Shown: piece after piece, positions 16,612 to 23,895 of the stretch | Layout: every line of letters starts with the position of its first letter | How positions within the stretch are numbered: position 1 is the stretch's first letter | NCBI RefSeq assembly: GCF_036199905.1 | Contig: NZ_CP108109.1 | Span: 1,984,001 to 2,048,000 of the forward strand | DNA length: 64,000 bases | Direction: 5' to 3' | DNA from: Streptomyces sp. NBC_00223 | Lineage (GTDB): Bacteria; Actinomycetota; Actinomycetes; Streptomycetales; Streptomycetaceae | Translations under genes and position numbers: made by a program | Notes under the pieces: generated by a model | What the model was told of the DNA's origin: nothing | What the model saw: the letters and a program-made list of their open reading frames with translations, nothing else | The model's database searches: none

Positions 16612-17507
16612 CGCGTTTCCCATCGGTAGAACCGTTCGGCGAAGCGGACCGGGTCGCCGTCACCTCGGAGTTCGGCGGCGGTGGTCCAGGCGTAGCGCAG
16701 CGGCCGGTACATCGCCCGTAGGGGCTGGAGCTGTGAGGCGTGCAGGTAGAGCAGGGTGAGCTTGTCGAGGAGCACCGTGGTGATGTCAGCCAGTTCCGCG
16801 GCGAGGCTGTCACCCACCCGGGCGTGGAAGAGGTGCCGGTCGTCGGCGGACAGGCCGTAGGTCTGCCAGAACGCGACGTCGTCCCAGAACCAGCGGCATC
16901 CCAGTCGTCGGGCCGCTTCGTGGACGAGGAGGTGGTCGGGGTGGCGGGTGACGGCGGCCGGAGCCAGCAGCTCGGCCTCACCCATCCCGGCGAGGGCATG
17001 TTCCAAGTCCTCCGTGACCTGGTCGAGGACCGCCGGGTCGTAGGGCCGGTACGGGGGCCGGGCGTCCCTGTGGCCGAGCAGCGTGCGGGCGGCCCCCAGT
17101 GCTTTCAGGGTTTGGTGGGATTCCTCGGCGCGTAGCCGCGAGATGGCGTCCTCGCCGGGATGTGCCTGCTGGACGGACCGGTCGGCGCTGGTCGACCGGG
17201 TGAACACGGTGATCACGGTGAGGGGGCGGGGCCGGGACAGCAGCAGTCCGCCGGCGGACAGGGCCATGTCGTCGTGGTGGGGTTCGAGGACCACCAGAGG
17301 CCGCCCGGACGGGCGGCGCTGCTCGATCAGATAGCGGCCTCTGCCGTACGGGGCGGTGACCTGGACGACGGCGCGGTCCCCGGTGCTGCGGCGGAGGGCA
17401 AGCTGGTCTTGGTGGTGCTGATGGGCACGGGCGAGGTCGTCGGGGAAGGTGTAGACGCCGGCCGCGTCGGGCACCGGGAGCACGGGCCGGTTCTGGGTGG
17501 AGGTCAC
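16608..17507 (-). CDS. PIG-L family N-deacetylase
   Basis: A 299-aa zinc-dependent deacetylase of the PIG-L/MshB/BtrD family. PHHDD at residues 76-80 is the signature metal and base motif (family form PHxDD), and HPDH at 189-192 supplies the third metal ligand region. Enzymes of this family remove N-acetyl groups from GlcNAc-containing small molecules or lipids. GTG 17507 is the chosen start because AGAGGA lies 9 nt upstream; a longer frame to 17603 would overlap the upstream gene heavily. It lies 14 nt after the GT2 gene and overlaps the GT4 gene by 4 nt. The implied chemistry is glycosylation with GlcNAc, then deacetylation to an amino sugar. Confidence 0.8.
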   Translation of the reverse strand: MTSTQNRPVLPVPDAAGVYTFPDDLARAHQHHQDQLALRRSTGDRAVVQVTAPYGRGRYLIEQRRPSGRPLVVLEPHHDDMALSAGGLLLSRPRPLTVITVFTRSTSADRSVQQAHPGEDAISRLRAEESHQTLKALGAARTLLGHRDARPPYRPYDPAVLDQVTEDLEHALAGMGEAELLAPAAVTRHPDHLLVHEAARRLGCRWFWDDVAFWQTYGLSADDRHLFHARVGDSLAAELADITTVLLDKLTLLYLHASQLQPLRAMYRPLRYAWTTAAELRGDGDPVRFAERFYRWETR

Positions 17508-17521
17508 GTTGGACGGTCCTC

Positions 17522-18274
17522 TCAGCGGACGGGGGTGTCGTACCAGTGCCGCCAGAACCGGCGGGAGGACAGGAACAGGTGTGCGGTGATCGGGTTGGCC
17601 CACCAGATCATCCGCCAGCTCGGCCAGCGCTCGAAACGGCGATGGGACGGGCGGACCCGCAGGTGGGTGAGGTGGACGACCGGTGCGCCGGTGCGGCTGC
17701 CGAATCGGGTGAGGCGGGCGAAGAACTCCACGTCCTCGCTCATGTAGAGGTCGGGCCGGTAGCCGCCCAGTGTGTCGAACGCCTCGCGGGTGCAGAACTG
17801 CGTGACGCCCTGAGCGCCGCCGCGGAAGCGGCGGTAGAGGCCCCAGGCCGCGACCAGCAGCCGGGTGCCGGGCTTGTCCGGCTCGTACAGCGGCGGTATC
17901 GCACCGCCCACACAGGCGCCGGAGTCCAGGTGGCGGGCGGCGTCCCGGATCCCGTCGGCGGGGAAGTCGACGTCGGCGTCGATGAAAACCAGATAGGTGC
18001 CGCGGGCGGCTGCGGCGCCGGTGTTGCGGGCCCTGCCGATGCCGCGGACCGGTTCGGGCACCACCCGTGCGCCGAGGCCTGCCGCGACCTGAGCGGTCGC
18101 GTCGGTGCTGGCGTTGTCGACCACGACGATCTCGCCGCGCTGACCGCTCTCCCGTTCCCAGTGGGCCAGGGACACGGCGACGGTCGGCAGGTACCTGGGC
18201 AGGTAGTCCTCTTCGTTGAAGGCGGGGATCACCACCGACAGCACCGGAAACGGTGCGGATACCGGGTTGTCCAT
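17522..18274 (-). CDS. GT2 family glycosyltransferase
   Basis: A 250-aa GT-A glycosyltransferase. It has the family opening LSVVIPAFNEEDYL, nucleotide-binding VVDNASTD, and DADVD (99-103) as the DxD metal motif. A later acidic pair, YMSEDVEFF, is the likely catalytic base region. A short hydrophobic-aromatic C-terminus (WRMIWWANPITAHLF) may touch the membrane. ATG 18274 has AAGGAG 7-8 nt upstream. It is the fifth gene of the leftward operon, 25 nt after the APH-fold kinase and 14 nt before the deacetylase. Donor and acceptor are unknown. Confidence 0.82.
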   Translation of the reverse strand: MDNPVSAPFPVLSVVIPAFNEEDYLPRYLPTVAVSLAHWERESGQRGEIVVVDNASTDATAQVAAGLGARVVPEPVRGIGRARNTGAAAARGTYLVFIDADVDFPADGIRDAARHLDSGACVGGAIPPLYEPDKPGTRLLVAAWGLYRRFRGGAQGVTQFCTREAFDTLGGYRPDLYMSEDVEFFARLTRFGSRTGAPVVHLTHLRVRPSHRRFERWPSWRMIWWANPITAHLFLSSRRFWRHWYDTPVR

Positions 18275-18299
18275 GGCCGTTCTCCTTCCTCGTCCGGGG

Positions 18300-19181
18300 T
18301 CAGGTCAGCGCGCTGTACTGGTCGAGGGCGGTGTTCAGGCGGGTCTGCCACAGCTGTGTGTCCCGCTTCTCGCGGACGGCCGCGTACAGCCATCCCCGCA
18401 GCGTGTGGAAGACGATGAGGTGGGTGAGGAGGCCGTCGTCCAGGCCGCCGCCGTATCCGGCGGCGATCAGCTCCCGGTCGCCGGCAGCGAGGACGCCGCA
18501 GGTGACCACGCCCTGCGCGACGTCGTACTCGGCGAACGCGGGGGCGGTCTGCTCGAAGTCGATGAGGTGCGGACGCGGGTCCGTGGCCGGCAGCACGACG
18601 TTGCCGAGGTGGAGGTCGCCATGGCACAGGACCTGGTCATGGGTCTCGGCGAGGTCGACCGCCCGGAGCAGCACCCCGCGCGTGGCCACCCGCAGGGGTT
18701 CGGGAAGACGCGCAAGCAGTACGGTGACCTGCTCGGCGAACGCCCTTCTGGCGCCGGGCTGCGCGCCGCGCGGCAGCCGGTGGAATTCGCGCAACAGGTG
18801 CCCCAGCAACCGCAGCGCCTGATGGCGCGGCCAGTCGCCGGTCCGTACGGCCTCGTGGAGGCTGAGCCTCCCGAGATCCTCCAGGACCAGCGCGGTCACG
18901 TCCGCGCCGGCCACGGCGCCGCAGGCCAACGCCCGGGGCAGGCCGAGCTGTGCGGAGCCGGCGAGCGCGGTGACGACCCGGTGTTCCTTGGCCGCTTTCC
19001 AGCTCGCGGACCCCGTGTGCAGCTTGATGATCACGCTGGCAGGCAGCCCGGAGGCCCGCAGCGTCGTCCGGTAGACCGCTGACCGGGGTGCCTGGGTGAG
19101 GCGGTGCGCGTCGATGGCGGCTGTGCCGAGCAAGTCCCGGCACGCCGCGTCCAGGGTCTGCCTGCCGAGCGTTCCGGTCAC
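18300..19181 (-). CDS. APH-fold small-molecule kinase
   Basis: A 293-aa protein with the aminoglycoside-phosphotransferase fold: VIIKLHTGS carries the ATP-binding Lys, LCHGDLHLGNVVL is the catalytic loop, and PHLIDFEQT the metal-binding Asp. It could phosphorylate a sugar, an antibiotic intermediate or an inositol-type substrate. The GTG start at 19181 sits inside the TGA of the GT8 gene (GTGA), so translation is coupled. Together with the separate APH-like gene at 14468 the region has two such kinases, often seen when a cluster makes an aminoglycoside-like compound. No 2-deoxystreptamine genes are present, so that label is not justified. Confidence 0.75.
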   Translation of the reverse strand: MTGTLGRQTLDAACRDLLGTAAIDAHRLTQAPRSAVYRTTLRASGLPASVIIKLHTGSASWKAAKEHRVVTALAGSAQLGLPRALACGAVAGADVTALVLEDLGRLSLHEAVRTGDWPRHQALRLLGHLLREFHRLPRGAQPGARRAFAEQVTVLLARLPEPLRVATRGVLLRAVDLAETHDQVLCHGDLHLGNVVLPATDPRPHLIDFEQTAPAFAEYDVAQGVVTCGVLAAGDRELIAAGYGGGLDDGLLTHLIVFHTLRGWLYAAVREKRDTQLWQTRLNTALDQYSALT

Positions 19182-20074
19182 GGCCGCGTCCGGAAGGGCG
19201 GCGCGTGGAGGCTGAGGTCACCGAGGCGATCGAGATGCCCCAGCGTGCGCCACAACTGCGAGCGGTACAGCGATACTTCGGCAGTGGTCGGACAGTTGGG
19301 CAGCCAGGGTTTGGCGCTCCCTACGAAGTGCAGGAGCGCGGTGTCCGTGGCGTGCGGGGAGCGGGTGGTGTAGCGGCGGGTCCAGTTGCTACGTTCGAGG
19401 AAGCGGGCGAGTTCGAAGCGGTTGAACCGTCCGGGAACCGGCTGCACCACGTCGTCTTGGTCGAGCAGCCACAGGTTCAGCGCATCCTGGTCGTTGTGGA
19501 AGATGTACTTGCCTCCGCTGCGCAGGGCATGGCGGACACCGGCGCGCACCGGGGCAAGCATCGTCGTCGGCAGCCACCACACGCCGGAGTTGAAGTACGG
19601 GCGGCCGTGCAGGTCGGGACGGTCATCGGCGAGTCCGGGCAATGCCTTGCACTGGCCGATGGCCGGGTTGAATTCATCCGCGACCAAGCCCAGTTGGTTC
19701 CCACGGAGCCGTCCCAGGGGTAGCGACATGTCGTCAAGTGCGAGGGTGTCGGCGTCGATGTAGATGAGGTAGGGGCGGTCGACGAACACTGTTGTGAAGT
19801 TGAACCTCAGGTACGCGGTCACGGTGATGTAGTCGTCGTCAGCCATCAGCGCCGTGCGCATGGGTCGGGCCCACCGCAGGTCGAAGGATCCGAAGCCGGC
19901 CCGTCGGACCAGGTCCGCCATAGTAGTGGCGTGCTGAGGCGTCAGGTCGAGGGTGAGGACGCGCACCGCCGCCTCCCGCCGCGCGGCGGGGGTAAGGCTG
20001 TCGGCCAGCGAGGACAGGGTCACCAGGGACGGCAGCAGATAGCGCTCGTCCACGCACAGCCCGAAGGCGTACAC
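19178..20074 (-). CDS. GT8 family glycosyltransferase
   Basis: A 298-aa retaining GT-A glycosyltransferase. Family landmarks appear in order: VYAFGLCVDERYLLPSL, YIDADT with DAD at 107-109, PYFNSGVWW, NDQDALN and HFVGSAKPW, whose His and Lys bind the diphosphate and metal. GT8 enzymes use UDP-Glc, UDP-Gal or similar donors (glycogenin, galactinol synthase, LgtC). GTG 20074 follows the kinase stop by one nucleotide and has GGAGG 7 nt upstream. A longer frame to 20158 would run inside the kinase gene and is rejected. It is the third gene of the operon. Confidence 0.83.
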   Translation of the reverse strand: MYAFGLCVDERYLLPSLVTLSSLADSLTPAARREAAVRVLTLDLTPQHATTMADLVRRAGFGSFDLRWARPMRTALMADDDYITVTAYLRFNFTTVFVDRPYLIYIDADTLALDDMSLPLGRLRGNQLGLVADEFNPAIGQCKALPGLADDRPDLHGRPYFNSGVWWLPTTMLAPVRAGVRHALRSGGKYIFHNDQDALNLWLLDQDDVVQPVPGRFNRFELARFLERSNWTRRYTTRSPHATDTALLHFVGSAKPWLPNCPTTAEVSLYRSQLWRTLGHLDRLGDLSLHAPPFRTRP

Positions 20075-20075
20075 C

Positions 20076-20675
20076 TCACGTCCTCCCGACCATGGCCACC
20101 TGGGCCAGCGCCATTTCCAGGATCTGGTCCGGGGCGGCGTCCGCGCGGATCCGGACACAGCGCGGACTGATCGGGTCGGTGAAGTGGCCGTTGAAGTGCT
20201 CGGCGAACTTCGGGTCGTAGTAGATCGGAGGTAGGCCCGGACGAGAGGCCGCCCGCCGGACCAGTGCGGCCGGTTCGGCGGTCAGCAGCAGCGTGAGGTC
20301 GGGAACCACCGCAGCGCTGGCAGTGACCTGCCGGGCGACTGCGGCGCGGGCCCGCGCGTCGACGTCCAGTCTGCGCAGCCGGCCAATAGCCCGGGCGTGG
20401 GCGAGCAGCGTGTCGACGCTGCGATCCATGATCACTCCGCCGTCCTGGGCAAGCGCCGCAGTGGCCTGCCGGTGGCGCTCCTGCTCGATGCCCAGGTGGG
20501 CGGTAAGGGCGTTGAGCAGTTCGGTGTCCGACCGGGCGATCGGCGCCCCGAGGACAGACGGATCATCTGCCACGTGGTAATAACAGCCGATCGTCTGCCA
20601 TCCGAGCCGGGCGGCCACGTTGGCGGCCAGCGTGGACTTGCCCGTGCAGCTCACGCCCTCCATCGCGATGATCAC
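20076..20675 (-). CDS. P-loop kinase resembling thymidylate/deoxynucleoside kinases
   Basis: A 199-aa protein with Walker A GVSCTGKST near residue 7-15 and a likely Asp-Arg catalytic motif in GGVIMDRSVDT, as in thymidylate kinase and deoxynucleoside kinase families. DLTLLLTAEP is the following strand, and the lid region is Arg-rich (LVRRAASRPG). It probably phosphorylates a nucleoside, nucleotide or sugar-like small molecule. GTG 20675 overlaps the TGA of the AdoHcy-hydrolase-like gene by 4 nt. Adjacency to an AdoHcy-hydrolase-fold protein hints that a nucleoside or nucleotide could be the substrate; this is inference. Confidence 0.7.
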   Translation of the reverse strand: MIIAMEGVSCTGKSTLAANVAARLGWQTIGCYYHVADDPSVLGAPIARSDTELLNALTAHLGIEQERHRQATAALAQDGGVIMDRSVDTLLAHARAIGRLRRLDVDARARAAVARQVTASAAVVPDLTLLLTAEPAALVRRAASRPGLPPIYYDPKFAEHFNGHFTDPISPRCVRIRADAAPDQILEMALAQVAMVGRT

Positions 20676-21937
20676 CGCATTTCCACCCTTCGATCGGTTC
20701 CCAAAGCCGGGCCGGCTGTGGCGGAGGGCCGGAATGCCTCCAGCCACGCTGTGGCAATTCGGGTGCGAGTCGTGGCCGGCACTTCGTACAGGCCCGGCTG
20801 GTGCCGTTCACCGGCCAGCAGCGATGCCGCGGCCACGATCTCGGCCTTGATGACGTGGATGGCCGGCCCGACCGCCGAGGAGTGCAGGAAGTTGACCGCG
20901 TTGCCGTTGCCCAGGAGGCAGAACGCGTGGTCCGAGCGGGCGTAACGCGTCACGCCGGGGATGAGGTCTTGGCGCTCGAATCCGGCGCGCGGGCTGGCCA
21001 GGGCCGTAAGGTCGAACTCATCGTCCGCCGACGTGGCCCCGGCGAGGAATGCACCGTCGCGCAACATCGCGAGATGTTCCATACCGATCGCGCGGTTTCC
21101 TGTGGCGCTGAACACCAGATCGGCGTGGCCGAGCGCCCGGGGAAGATCCGCCGCGCCGTAGCCGATGGCAACGGCCTGCGCCTGCCGGATCGGGTCGATG
21201 TCCTGGACCGTCACCTGTACGGAACGAGCGTGCAACGCCGCCGCGATCCCCGCGCCTATCTTCCCGAAGCCGAGCACACAGGCACGCCTCCCCGGCAGAA
21301 CCTCCCCCAGTCGCCGCAGCAGGGTCTCGGCCGAGAAGACGATCGCCTCCCCGACCAAGCGGTCCTCAGGTTCTTTCAGCGGGCTGCGGGCCACGCTGTA
21401 GACCGGGCAAGGAAACGCGTCCAGTTCGAGGTAGCGGCGCAGACCGTTCTCGGTGTCCTCCACCACACCGGCGATCTGCCCGGGTAGAGCGGCGCAAGCC
21501 TCGGCGAGTGCCGGAGCGAAGTACCCGCCGACATCGGCGAGTACCAGGGGACGCCCTGCCGCACGCCTTTCCAAGTACGGCACCAGCCACTCGGGGTCAG
21601 CGAAGCGCTCACGGTCCAGTGGATCACAGCGGTAGGACGCCGTGACTTCCTCCAGCGTGCGCCGGTCGGCGGACTTGGGTTTGGCCAGGACCGCCTCCAC
21701 CGTGGCGACACGTCCCAGCGCGGCGAGGAAGTTCATCTGACCGGGCAGCAGATGCGTGATCACCATGCTGGCGGCGTCACTGGCGGGAAGGTCGAGTGCC
21801 AGCTTCGCGAAGAAGGCATCCGCCGCGACCGAGGCCGGGCGATATGCCGATGGACGCGATGAGCGGTCAGTTGCACTCACACCGGGTGGGGGTAGGGCGA
21901 TCGGTGCCCCGACAGAGTCCGAGGGCAGAGCAGTCAT
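20672..21937 (-). CDS. S-adenosylhomocysteine-hydrolase-like Rossmann protein, first gene of operon
   Basis: A 421-aa protein whose layout follows AdoHcy hydrolase: an N-terminal substrate domain, a central NAD domain with VLGFGKIGAGIA (GFGKIG 223-228), VFSATGNRAIG, then CLLGNGNAVNFLHSSA near the C-terminus. GVVEDTENGLRRY corresponds to the hydrolase EETTTGVHR element. The segment aligned with the catalytic Lys and Asp-Asn pair reads SPLKEPEDRLVGE, so the usual DN is not evident and the reaction may differ. It might oxidise a ribosyl or sugar hydroxyl with bound NAD. ATG 21937 has GGAGAGGA upstream. It opens the seven-gene operon, divergent from the TTA-containing XRE regulator. Confidence 0.65.
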   Translation of the reverse strand: MTALPSDSVGAPIALPPPGVSATDRSSRPSAYRPASVAADAFFAKLALDLPASDAASMVITHLLPGQMNFLAALGRVATVEAVLAKPKSADRRTLEEVTASYRCDPLDRERFADPEWLVPYLERRAAGRPLVLADVGGYFAPALAEACAALPGQIAGVVEDTENGLRRYLELDAFPCPVYSVARSPLKEPEDRLVGEAIVFSAETLLRRLGEVLPGRRACVLGFGKIGAGIAAALHARSVQVTVQDIDPIRQAQAVAIGYGAADLPRALGHADLVFSATGNRAIGMEHLAMLRDGAFLAGATSADDEFDLTALASPRAGFERQDLIPGVTRYARSDHAFCLLGNGNAVNFLHSSAVGPAIHVIKAEIVAAASLLAGERHQPGLYEVPATTRTRIATAWLEAFRPSATAGPALGTDRRVEMR

Positions 21938-22386
21938 AAGAGTCCTCTCCATGTCGGGTATCGCCGGTGTCGGCTGAGGACGGACGCCAACACGCCTCCT
22001 ACCATGTGCGGTTAAGGTCCCGGCAGGCCGAGAGTGTCCTGCAAGCGGTCCGGTGGTCGTCCCTTGCCGACCCACCGACTGGCGTTCAGCGCGACCAGCA
22101 GCGTGCCCCGGCCCTCAGGATCGACGACTGGTGACCTGCTGCTCGCCGGCAACGGCCGGTGGCGGTGAACCCGTCATGTTGATCCAGGTCCGGATCGGTC
22201 ACACCATGTGCCGGGATCATTACTGTGCGGGCAATTCAGCGGAGGCGGAAGGTTGCAGGCGGATGCTCTGCGGGTGCGGTGAGGAGCACCCCAAGAGCAC
22301 CCCAGATGGCCCTTCCGTGAGTCAGCTGTGACCGATACCGTCGCGCTTTACTGTCTGCACATTGATGCGACGGGCGGAGGCGTCTC
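21938..22386. promoter_or_regulatory. Divergent control region between the seven-gene operon and its XRE regulator
   Basis: This 449-bp region must hold promoters in both directions. A rightward TACTGT (22350-22355) could be the -10 for the regulator. ACCATGTGC occurs twice in the same orientation (about 22001 and 22203), a possible weak operator pair. A small Cys-rich open frame at 22176-22331 lies within it. The base composition is less GC-rich than neighbouring genes. Confidence 0.4.
22176..22331 (+). CDS. Possible small Cys-rich peptide (51 aa), unrecognised
   Basis: ATG 22176 opens a 51-codon frame ending TGA 22331, just before the XRE regulator. The peptide holds five Cys (residues 12, 17, 27, 32, 34), with HTMCRDHYC and CRRMLCGCGEEH, which could bind metal or be modified. 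Upstream GGTGA is a weak ribosome site. Codon third positions are mostly G or C but less so than in typical genes here. No family was recognised; it may be noncoding leader sequence. Confidence 0.3.
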   Translation: MLIQVRIGHTMCRDHYCAGNSAEAEGCRRMLCGCGEEHPKSTPDGPSVSQL

Positions 22387-23721
22387 ATGCACCTGCTGGA
22401 GCGGTCTCGCACGGCTCGCGGCTGGTCCCGCACCGACCTCGCCACTCGCTTATGCGAGTTGGGCCGTGCACGCGGCATCAGCCTCGGCACGGGCAAGGAC
22501 GGGGTGCTGCGCTGGGAGCACGGACGCCGACCCGACCGACCCACGCAAGTTCTCATCGCCGAACTGTTGGGTATTCCTGAAGAAGTTGCAGCCCAGCAGC
22601 CGTGGCCGAACTGGCTGTCCGCGGACCCTGTCCAACAGCCCACCCACCACTGCTGGAACGCCTCCGGCGCCGTCGAGGCGCTTTACGAAGTGTCCGGGAG
22701 TGACATGGAGATTGACCGCAGGAGTTTCACTTTCCTGACCGGAGCCACCCTCACCGCCTCGCTGATGTCGTGGCTCACCGCCGACCCGGCTGCAGCAGGC
22801 CAGATCTCCCAAGGCCAGCGCATCGGCGAGACCGCCGTGGCCCATATCGAACGCCGAGTGCGCGAACTGCGGCACACCGATGACACCAATGGAGGGGGCC
22901 AACTCCTTGAGGAAGCCCACGCCAGCATGGGCATGGTTGCCCGGCTCCTCAAAGACCGCAGCTACACCGACGCCCACGGCGTCCGGCTGCATGCCGCAGC
23001 CGCCGACTTCGCCCGCATGCGCGCCTGGGCCGCCTTCGACACCCGAGGCGAATGCCCCGACGACGCCTTCGACGCCGCGCTGCATGCCGCACACGCCGCA
23101 TCCGATGCCGCCCTCGGCGCCCATGTGCTGGCCTTCTGGTCGATCGCCGCCTACAACACCGAGCGCCCGGCGGACGCTGAAGCCATGGTGACCGCGGCAC
23201 TCGCCGCCGCCCGGGGCCGCACCACCGACCGGGTCATGGCCATGCTCCTCAGCCGCCGCGCCCGAGCCCGTGCTCACCAGAACGACCCGGCCTGCTGGGC
23301 CGACCTCGACCGCTCTGCCGAACTCCTCGACGCCAGCGATCACGCCGTCGATGAAGACCCGGACTGGGTGTACTGGTACGACCGTTGCGAACTTCTCGGC
23401 GCCATCGCCTCCACTCACTTGGACATGAATCAACCTGGCCGGGCCGAAGCCGTGTTCGCAGAGGCCGCATCCCTGTACCCCGCTGACCGGGTGCGCACGC
23501 ACGCGCTTTTCCTGTCCCGACAAGCCGACGCACAGTGGCGCCAGAACGACTTGGAACGCGCATGTGCCACAGCCGACCAAGCCCTGGACCTCACTGTGGA
23601 CATCAGTTCCCACCGCTCTACCGGCCCCTTGCTCGAACTAGCTGCCAAAATGCGGGCCCACAACGCCGTCCCCGCTGTTCGTGACTTCCGAGAACGCGCC
23701 ACAGCGATTCTCGCCGCCTGA
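22387..23721 (+). CDS. XRE-family regulator with TPR-like domain, TTA-containing
   Basis: A 444-aa regulator. The N-terminal helix-turn-helix covers about residues 1-65 (LERSRTARGWSRTDLATRL; VLRWEHGRRPDRPTQVLIAELL). A linker with DRRSFTFLTGATL follows, then an Ala-rich, helical TPR-like C-terminus (for example ADLDRSAELLDASD and GRAEAVFAEAASLYPADR). ATG 22387 has GGAGG 6 nt upstream. Codon 22 is TTA (22450-22452), so synthesis should depend on bldA and be timed to development or antibiotic production. It diverges from the seven-gene glycosyltransferase operon and is its most likely regulator. TPR-type XRE proteins often sense peptides or small ligands; the ligand here is unknown. Confidence 0.8.
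   Translation: MHLLERSRTARGWSRTDLATRLCELGRARGISLGTGKDGVLRWEHGRRPDRPTQVLIAELLGIPEEVAAQQPWPNWLSADPVQQPTHHCWNASGAVEALYEVSGSDMEIDRRSFTFLTGATLTASLMSWLTADPAAAGQISQGQRIGETAVAHIERRVRELRHTDDTNGGGQLLEEAHASMGMVARLLKDRSYTDAHGVRLHAAAADFARMRAWAAFDTRGECPDDAFDAALHAAHAASDAALGAHVLAFWSIAAYNTERPADAEAMVTAALAAARGRTTDRVMAMLLSRRARARAHQNDPACWADLDRSAELLDASDHAVDEDPDWVYWYDRCELLGAIASTHLDMNQPGRAEAVFAEAASLYPADRVRTHALFLSRQADAQWRQNDLERACATADQALDLTVDISSHRSTGPLLELAAKMRAHNAVPAVRDFRERATAILAA
22450..22452 (+). other. TTA codon 22 in the XRE regulator (bldA control)
   Basis: In frame with ATG 22387, this Leu is encoded by TTA in CGC-TTA-TGC. In Streptomyces such codons in pathway regulators make a cluster depend on the bldA tRNA. 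Confidence 0.75.
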
Positions 23722-23801
23722 GACTTCGACCTCTTCGGCCAGTCCCTCTGGCACACAGACCCGGAAATCTGATGCCCCGCGTCCGCCACGGCCAGGCTGA
23801 A

Positions 23802-23820
23802 CGGCGCTTCCATAGCGCCG
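23802..23820. terminator. Weak hairpin between the convergent XRE genes
   Basis: A 7-bp stem (CGGCGCT against AGCGCCG) with TCCAT loop lies between the two converging regulator genes and could serve both directions. Confidence 0.4.
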
Positions 23821-23851
23821 ACGGCCGGCCCGGGCGGGAACGCGTCCACGC

Positions 23852-23895
23852 GGCTCAGGCCGCGAGTCTGGGGGCGACGACGCGGGCGCGTTCGT
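23852..23895 (-). repeat. Right copy of the 44-bp direct repeat (3' end of XRE-TPR gene)
   Basis: Matches 14316-14359 with one mismatch. Here it covers the last 13 codons and stop of the XRE-TPR regulator gene, so this copy is the intact parent. Confidence 0.75.

Noticed and set aside
18216..19082. Rightward 288-codon frame opposite the APH-fold kinase
   Set aside because: Overlaps a kinase gene with intact catalytic loop on the other strand; its own translation shows no domain.
15541..22000. Aminoglycoside biosynthetic cluster
   Set aside because: Although APH-fold kinases, GT and PIG-L proteins are present, no 2-deoxy-scyllo-inosose synthase, aminotransferase or other scaffold gene is visible.
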